Below, in pieces: positions 33,385 through 37,623 of a DNA stretch of 37,623 bases. Within the stretch, counting starts at the first letter, position 1. Each line of letters begins with the position of its first letter. The stretch is taken from NCBI GenBank assembly GCA_013003245.1, contig JABDJX010000125.1, forward strand, positions 1-37,623, given 5' to 3'. The DNA is from Silicimonas sp. (GTDB lineage: Bacteria > Pseudomonadota > Alphaproteobacteria > Rhodobacterales > Rhodobacteraceae). The position numbers and the translations under genes are program-made. Below the pieces are notes generated by a model, which was not told the origin of the DNA, did not search any database, and was given only the letters and a program-made list of their open reading frames with translations.

Positions 33385-34926
33385 TCATCGCCCCTTTACT
33401 GAGACGTCAACGCCGCCCAGCGATTGCGCCAAAGACTGCAACCGCGCCTCTGCAACCTCGCCAAAAAGACCCCGTGTGCCATCGGCGAGGTGCAGTTCAA
33501 GCCGCTTCTTTTTCGGTTGGTATTTTAATTTTCCCATGGGTTGATCTTCCGAAGCCGTCAACATTGCGCCAAAGCGAAGCGCCTTGCCAAGTATCTCGGC
33601 CCTTTGCTTGGTCTCGTCGTCGATCAATTCGAAAAGTTCGTCGAAGGGCGAGCCATTTCGGTTGTTCTTGTAGCGATGAAACAGGGCAACGCCCAAAAAG
33701 ACCCGTTCCTGATGGGTCATGCCGCCAAGGTTCGCGCGGGTCACCTCGTTAAAGCAAACCTCGTGGCGATAGTCGGGATGCGCGCGCCAACTGACGTCGT
33801 GCAACAGACAGGCCGCTTTGATCAGACGTTTGGCTGGCGCATTGCGCGCAGTGAAAAGCGGCTCAACGAACTCAAGTAACCGGCGTCCAAAGCCGGGCAT
33901 GCGCGCGTCTTTACTTTCAGCAAACCGACAGGCTTCAATCAGTGGATCGCGGTCCCGGATCTCCTGCGGCATCTGCTCGTAAAGCATTCCTTCGCGGATA
34001 CCATAGCTCGAAATGGCGATATCGTAGGGTTTGAAGGCGCGGATCACCTCCTTAAGGACCTGTGCGGCCAGGGGGACCAAGGCCATCCGTCCTTCGCCCA
34101 ATCCGCTGCGCAAGCGAAGCTCCTCTGGGTCATTGTCCTGAATGTAATCTATTGTCTTATAAAGCGATTTGCGCGACATCCGGTATTCGTGAAGCACCGC
34201 GAGGGGATAACCACGCCGGTCCATGTCGATGCGCGCAATCGCGCGCCAAGAGCCGCCGACCAGAAAAAGACGGTCTCGCTGCGCGCCCATTTGTTCGGCC
34301 AGTTTTTCCACTTCGGCCTTTATGTGCTTCGAGACGCCCTTTTTGCCGCCCTTGATCGTCTTGAGCCGCTGTGGCCCCAGCTTGGACGAAAGACGCTTGC
34401 CCACATTGCCGTCACGCAACTCGGCCAGCTCCATTGAAGAGCCGCCAATATCGCAGACAAGCCCATAAGCGCCCGGCCATCCCAGAAGTACACCCTGCGC
34501 CGAAAGCCGCGCCTCTTCTTCGCCGTCGATGACAAAAAGCTTCAGCCCGGTTTCAGCCAAGACGCGATGGCGAAACTCCTCGCCATCTTCTGCTTCACGC
34601 ACCGCGGCTGTTGCTACTGCAGTCAAAGGTCCAATGCCCATAGCTTCGGCCAAAAGCTGGAACCGTTTCAATGCCGACAGCGCACGCTCTTTGCCGTCAG
34701 GGCTCAATCGCCCACTGGTCGCCATATCCGTGCCAAGCCCGGCCATGACCTTTTCATTGAAAAAATATGCAGGCGAACGCGCGGCGCCGTCAAAAACCAC
34801 CATCCGCACAGAGTTCGACCCAACATCAACAACGCCGACGCGCGACAAAGCCTGCGCGCTTGGGTCGTTGAAAAGCGGGCGTCCAAAAGGCCCCCAGTTC
34901 GTGGCGGTCGGCGCATCGATTTCCAT
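33385..34926 (-). CDS. ppx: Exopolyphosphatase (Ppx/GppA family)
   Basis: Hydrolyses terminal phosphates of polyphosphate, and possibly pppGpp. 513 residues. The actin-like ATPase fold begins VGVVDVGSNSVRMVVFDG (30-47), with the second phosphate loop CDIGGSSMEL near 157 and the catalytic-region EEEARLSAQGV. The C-terminal HD-type domain (LIKAACLLHDVSWRAHPDYRHE split around 365-386) is typical of the longer Ppx form. GAGGGA 6 nt before the ATG supports the start. The first ~28 residues are an extra, non-conserved lead. It lies 76 bases downstream of the decayed ATPase gene on the same strand. Confidence 0.92.
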   Translation of the reverse strand: MEIDAPTATNWGPFGRPLFNDPSAQALSRVGVVDVGSNSVRMVVFDGAARSPAYFFNEKVMAGLGTDMATSGRLSPDGKERALSALKRFQLLAEAMGIGPLTAVATAAVREAEDGEEFRHRVLAETGLKLFVIDGEEEARLSAQGVLLGWPGAYGLVCDIGGSSMELAELRDGNVGKRLSSKLGPQRLKTIKGGKKGVSKHIKAEVEKLAEQMGAQRDRLFLVGGSWRAIARIDMDRRGYPLAVLHEYRMSRKSLYKTIDYIQDNDPEELRLRSGLGEGRMALVPLAAQVLKEVIRAFKPYDIAISSYGIREGMLYEQMPQEIRDRDPLIEACRFAESKDARMPGFGRRLLEFVEPLFTARNAPAKRLIKAACLLHDVSWRAHPDYRHEVCFNEVTRANLGGMTHQERVFLGVALFHRYKNNRNGSPFDELFELIDDETKQRAEILGKALRFGAMLTASEDQPMGKLKYQPKKKRLELHLADGTRGLFGEVAEARLQSLAQSLGGVDVSVKGR

Positions 34927-35002
34927 GGCAGTCCCTCAGATCGTGCGCAGACCATGCAATGGCGGTGTTTGGGGGTCAATGGATCGCATGCGCTTTGCCA
35001 GC

Positions 35003-35525
35003 CTAAAGCAAATCCGCCAGCGCATCTGTGATAAATCCGTCTGGATCATCGACGAAGGCGCGGCAAAGCCTGAAGTGAGGCGTGTCGCGAAAATCAGCGG
35101 ATGCGATGCCGTCGCGCGTCATTTGCCAGACGTCTGCGCCGGGCAGGGCCATCAGGATCGGCGAGTGTGTGGCCATGATCACCTGCGCCCGTACCGTGTC
35201 TTGCAGCCTCTTTAAAACGCGCAACAGCTCCAGTTTCGCTTTGGGGACAGCGCGCTTTCAGGTTCGTCGAGAAAATATATCCCTTGCAGCCACCCGCCTC
35301 GTCATAACCGGCCAAAGCGGCAATCGCTTCGATCAGCGTGGATTTTCCGGTGCCGTTTTCGCCCACAAGGATTGTGACTGGTTGCGAGAATTCAAGCGCA
35401 AATTCAGCCCCAAGCCAAGGCAGATCAAAGGGATAGCCTGCTTTCCCGCCCAGTGCGTCGTCCTTGTTAAAAAGACTGCGCAGGAAAGGCGCGCGAATGC
35501 TGGTCTCCTTACGACGCCGCGCCAT
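35003..35525 (-). pseudogene. Decayed AAA-family ATPase gene
   Basis: An ATP-binding protein of the small ABC/SMC-like AAA class, broken. The 5' part reads [19 protein letters not shown]..., with Walker [10 protein letters not shown], then GYDEAGG. About where a stretch of some 70 residues (including the signature motif) should follow, the sequence jumps straight to [10 protein letters not shown] (Walker B), which lies in another frame. A second one-base shift after SPKR leads to [28 protein letters not shown] and the normal C-terminus, ending ...FITDALADLL. So there is an internal deletion plus two apparent one-base losses. The start ATG at 35523-35525 lies inside the proS end (17-base overlap). 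Sequencing error could explain the shifts but not the missing block. Confidence 0.75.
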
Positions 35526-36852
35526 AGATCTGCACCAATCGATCAATTGCGGCCTCGGCTGACATCTCCTCGCTTTCGCCCGTGCGGCGCGATGTCAGCT
35601 CGACCACGTTTTTCTCAAGCCCGCGCGGCCCAACGGTGATCCGCCATGGCAGGCCGATCAGATCCATCGTCGCAAACTTGGCACCAGCGCGCTCTTCGCG
35701 GTCATCGTAAAGCGTCTCAAGACCGCGTTTCTCCAACTCAAGTTGGATGCCGTGACAGGCTGCGTCCGTGGCACTGTCGCCCTGACGCATGTTCAATATC
35801 CCAACATGGAAGGGCGTTACGCCTTCAGGCCAGATGATCCCCTTTTCGTCATGGCTCGCCTCGATGATAGCACCCAGAAGGCGGCTCACGCCAATTCCGT
35901 GGCTGCCCATGTGCACCGGCACCTGATTGCCATCGGCATCCTGAACCTTGGCGCCCATGGCCTCCGAGTACTTGGTGCCAAAGTAAAAAATCTGCCCCAC
36001 CTCAATGCCACGTGCCGAGCGTCTGTGCGCTTCGGGCACCTGCGCTTCAAATTCAGCTTCAACGTGGGTTTCATCGGTGCGGGCATAGCGAGACGTGAAC
36101 TCCTCCAGCACTCCAGCGCATTGCGCCACGTCATCATAATCGATGTCACGATTGCCGAATTTCAGATCAGTGATCTCCTGATCATAAAACACCTCCGACT
36201 CGCCGGTATCGGCCAGAACCAGAAACTCATGTGTGTAATCCCCGCCAATCGCTCCGGCATCTGCACGCATCGGAATTGCCTGCAACCCCATGCGCTCATA
36301 GGTCCGCAGATAGCTGACCAAGTGCCGGTTATACGCATGCAAAGCATCTTCCTTGGTCAGATCAAAGTTATAACCGTCTTTCATCAGGAATTCGCGGCCG
36401 CGCATTACGCCAAAACGCGGGCGCACCTCGTCGCGAAACTTCCATTGGATGTGATAAAGAGTGAGCGGCAAATCCTTGTAGCTGTTCACATTGCTGCGAA
36501 CAATATCTGTGATCAGTTCTTCATTGGTCGGACCATAAAGCATGTCGCGCCCGTGACGATCGGTAATCCGCAACATCTCTTGCCCATAATCGTCATACCG
36601 CCCGCTTTCGCGCCAAAGATCAGCGCTTTGCAGCGTCGGCATCAGCATCGGGATATGGCCTGCGCGCTGCTGTTCCTCGTGCACGATCTGCTCAATCTTG
36701 CGAAGAACTTTATATCCCAGCGGCAGCCACGAATAAATGCCTGCGCTGGCTTGCTTGATCATACCGGCGCGCAACATCAAACGGTGGCTGACAATCTGCG
36801 CCTCGGACGGCGTTTCTTTCAGAACGGGCAGGAAGTATCGGCTCAGGCGCAT
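35509..36852 (-). CDS. proS: Prolyl-tRNA synthetase
   Basis: Charges tRNA(Pro) with proline. 447 residues from the ATG at 36850-36852: the short alphaproteobacterial form without the roughly 180-residue editing insertion of E. coli ProRS. Class II motifs: motif 1 region [25 protein letters not shown] (split; about 36-60), motif 2 [26 protein letters not shown] (split; about 137-162), and motif 3 [18 protein letters not shown] (about 320-337). The C-terminal anticodon-binding domain ([13 protein letters not shown]...) follows. A long in-frame lead upstream of 36852 runs through an intergenic repeat and is not coding. A large open frame on the plus strand here is an antisense shadow. Confidence 0.95.
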   Translation of the reverse strand: MRLSRYFLPVLKETPSEAQIVSHRLMLRAGMIKQASAGIYSWLPLGYKVLRKIEQIVHEEQQRAGHIPMLMPTLQSADLWRESGRYDDYGQEMLRITDRHGRDMLYGPTNEELITDIVRSNVNSYKDLPLTLYHIQWKFRDEVRPRFGVMRGREFLMKDGYNFDLTKEDALHAYNRHLVSYLRTYERMGLQAIPMRADAGAIGGDYTHEFLVLADTGESEVFYDQEITDLKFGNRDIDYDDVAQCAGVLEEFTSRYARTDETHVEAEFEAQVPEAHRRSARGIEVGQIFYFGTKYSEAMGAKVQDADGNQVPVHMGSHGIGVSRLLGAIIEASHDEKGIIWPEGVTPFHVGILNMRQGDSATDAACHGIQLELEKRGLETLYDDREERAGAKFATMDLIGLPWRITVGPRGLEKNVVELTSRRTGESEEMSAEAAIDRLVQIYGAAS

Positions 36853-36924
36853 GGCGGCTCTCTTTTGAGAAATCAAAGGCTCAGCGAGGTCTAGGCCATC
36901 GCAATGGCACAAACAAGCAGCGAG

Positions 36925-37006
36925 CCTTGCCTTCATTGGTCCAAAAATATGTTGGGGAGGTCTGGAGGGGTAAAACCCCTCCAGTTGGTCGACCCCGAAG
37001 GGGTCG
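36925..37006 (-). repeat. Intergenic palindromic repeat, copy 2 (inverted), plus extra hairpin
   Basis: Reverse-complement copy of the element at 15976-16045: GGTCCAAAAATATG, then GGGGAGGTCTGGAGGGG, loop TAAAA, CCCCTCCAGTTGGTCGAC. The copies differ at a few bases and in the loop (TAAAA against CAGAG in the same sense), while the stem is conserved. Here a second perfect hairpin follows, CGACCCC and GGGGTCG with a GAA loop (36990-37006). It lies between the divergent proS and the permease gene. Confidence 0.75.
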
Positions 37007-37069
37007 AAACCACAACCTTGCACTTCGCGCGCGCCCCTGCGAAACCTGAGCGCAAAGAGGAGAGCAGAC

Positions 37070-37623
37070 ATGGCCCTGCCTGTCCGGGATCAAGTAAAGT
37101 ACTGGGGAATTGCGACCGTCGCCTTTCTGGTGATCATGTGGGCGCTTGGCAACGTGATCCTGCCTTTCGTTCTGGGGGCAGCCATTGCCTATTGCCTCGA
37201 TCCCATCGCAGACCGCCTAGAACGCCTCGGCGCATCGCGCGCAGTGGCTACGGGCCTTATCACGTTTTTTGCGATCCTCGCATTCGTCATCGCAGCATTG
37301 CTGATCGTGCCGCTTCTGGTGCGTCAGGCCAGCGATTTAATCGCTTCCGCTCCGATGATCGTATCGAATCTGCAGGCCTTTTTAACCGAGCGTTTCCCGG
37401 ATCTTGGCGACGCCAATTCAACCATCCGAAGATCGCTGTCGAGTATTGGTGAGACGATTCAATCCCGAGGGGATGAACTTCTTGAAACATTGCTGGCGTC
37501 CTTCTCGGGCGTGCTCAACGCAGTCGTGCTCTTTGTCATCGTTCCCGTGGTCGCCTTCTACCTGCTCTACGATTGGGACAACCTGATCGCCAAGGTTGAC
37601 GGGCTTGTCCCACGTGACCATGC
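37070..37623 (+). CDS. AI-2E-family transporter/PerM-like permease (N-terminal part)
   Basis: First 184 residues of a membrane protein that runs off the right edge. Hydrophobic segments at about 13-40 ([28 protein letters not shown], split) and 62-82, then a hydrophilic part (about 88-140), then another pair of helices ([22 protein letters not shown], split). The sequences [17 protein letters not shown] and [12 protein letters not shown] are typical of the AI-2E transporter (UPF0118/PerM) family, a set of permeases with varied roles, including AI-2 export in a few cases. GAGGAG before the ATG supports the start. Divergent from proS across the repeat-bearing 217-base gap. Confidence 0.88.
   Translation, partial: MALPVRDQVKYWGIATVAFLVIMWALGNVILPFVLGAAIAYCLDPIADRLERLGASRAVATGLITFFAILAFVIAALLIVPLLVRQASDLIASAPMIVSNLQAFLTERFPDLGDANSTIRRSLSSIGETIQSRGDELLETLLASFSGVLNAVVLFVIVPVVAFYLLYDWDNLIAKVDGLVPRDH

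Noticed and set aside
35743-36894. Long plus-strand open frame (383 codons) opposite proS
   Set aside because: It is antisense to a clearly recognisable proline-tRNA ligase, has no ribosome-binding site or family resemblance, and shows the pattern expected of a GC-rich shadow frame.
36853-37071. N-terminal extension of the proS frame
   Set aside because: It reads through the second palindromic repeat and overlaps the divergent permease gene; family members start near MRLSRYFLP.
1-37623. CRISPR array, tRNA or rRNA genes, insertion sequences, phage genes
   Set aside because: I looked for regularly spaced repeats, tRNA T-loop signatures, transposase motifs and terminal inverted repeats on both strands and found none; a tRNAscan run would be the decisive test for tRNAs.

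Overview
The window is a chromosomal segment of an alphaproteobacterium, almost certainly of the Rhodobacterales (roseobacter group). The evidence is gene content and protein style: gcrA, a CycM-type membrane-anchored cytochrome c, a Rhodobacter-like ferredoxin-NADP reductase ending in VEKAFVG, the DUF2849/DUF934 sulfite-reduction cluster, a short alphaproteobacterial-type prolyl-tRNA synthetase, and moderately high GC. It is mostly core metabolism, tightly packed. I see no CRISPR array, rRNA, tRNA, prophage or insertion sequence.

Layout. 1-2.4 kb: start of a conserved unknown gene, infC (read from an AUC start), and two small membrane-anchored unknown proteins. 2.4-8.5 kb: assimilatory sulfate/sulfite reduction. 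A divergent Lrp/AsnC regulator faces cysG-DUF2849-cysI-cysH-DUF934, followed by fpr. CysG makes siroheme for CysI, CysH reduces APS to sulfite, CysI reduces sulfite to sulfide, and Fpr may feed electrons through ferredoxin because no CysJ is present. 8.5-10.8 kb: a lone cytochrome P450 and a DUF808 membrane protein. 10.8-13.9 kb: a valine-degradation operon (acyl-CoA dehydrogenase, 3-hydroxyisobutyryl-CoA hydrolase, mmsB) joined by ATGA overlaps.

14.0-14.34 kb is the most unusual stretch: about 300 bases with no convincing gene but a chain of hairpins ending in a good intrinsic terminator, which I read as a candidate structured non-coding RNA. 14.3-20.2 kb: a yejABEF-type peptide/muropeptide ABC importer. 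20.4-23.7 kb: cycM, then divergent pheA (prephenate dehydratase), converging on a lysine-catabolism saccharopine dehydrogenase and its GntR-type regulator. 23.7-27.2 kb: rimO, a tiny lipoprotein, an SMI1/KNR4-like protein coupled to gcrA, and a small membrane protein.

27.3-29.5 kb: argD-argF (arginine synthesis). 29.5-33.4 kb: a membrane-anchored unknown, a small secreted protein and a large membrane protein fused to a spermidine-synthase-like domain. 33.4-37.6 kb: ppx, a decayed AAA ATPase gene, proS, and the start of an AI-2E-family permease. An intergenic palindromic repeat occurs twice in opposite orientation, next to yejF and next to proS. Convergent gene pairs are packed with 4-nt overlaps to 4-nt gaps; two pairs share a CTAG in which both stop codons lie.
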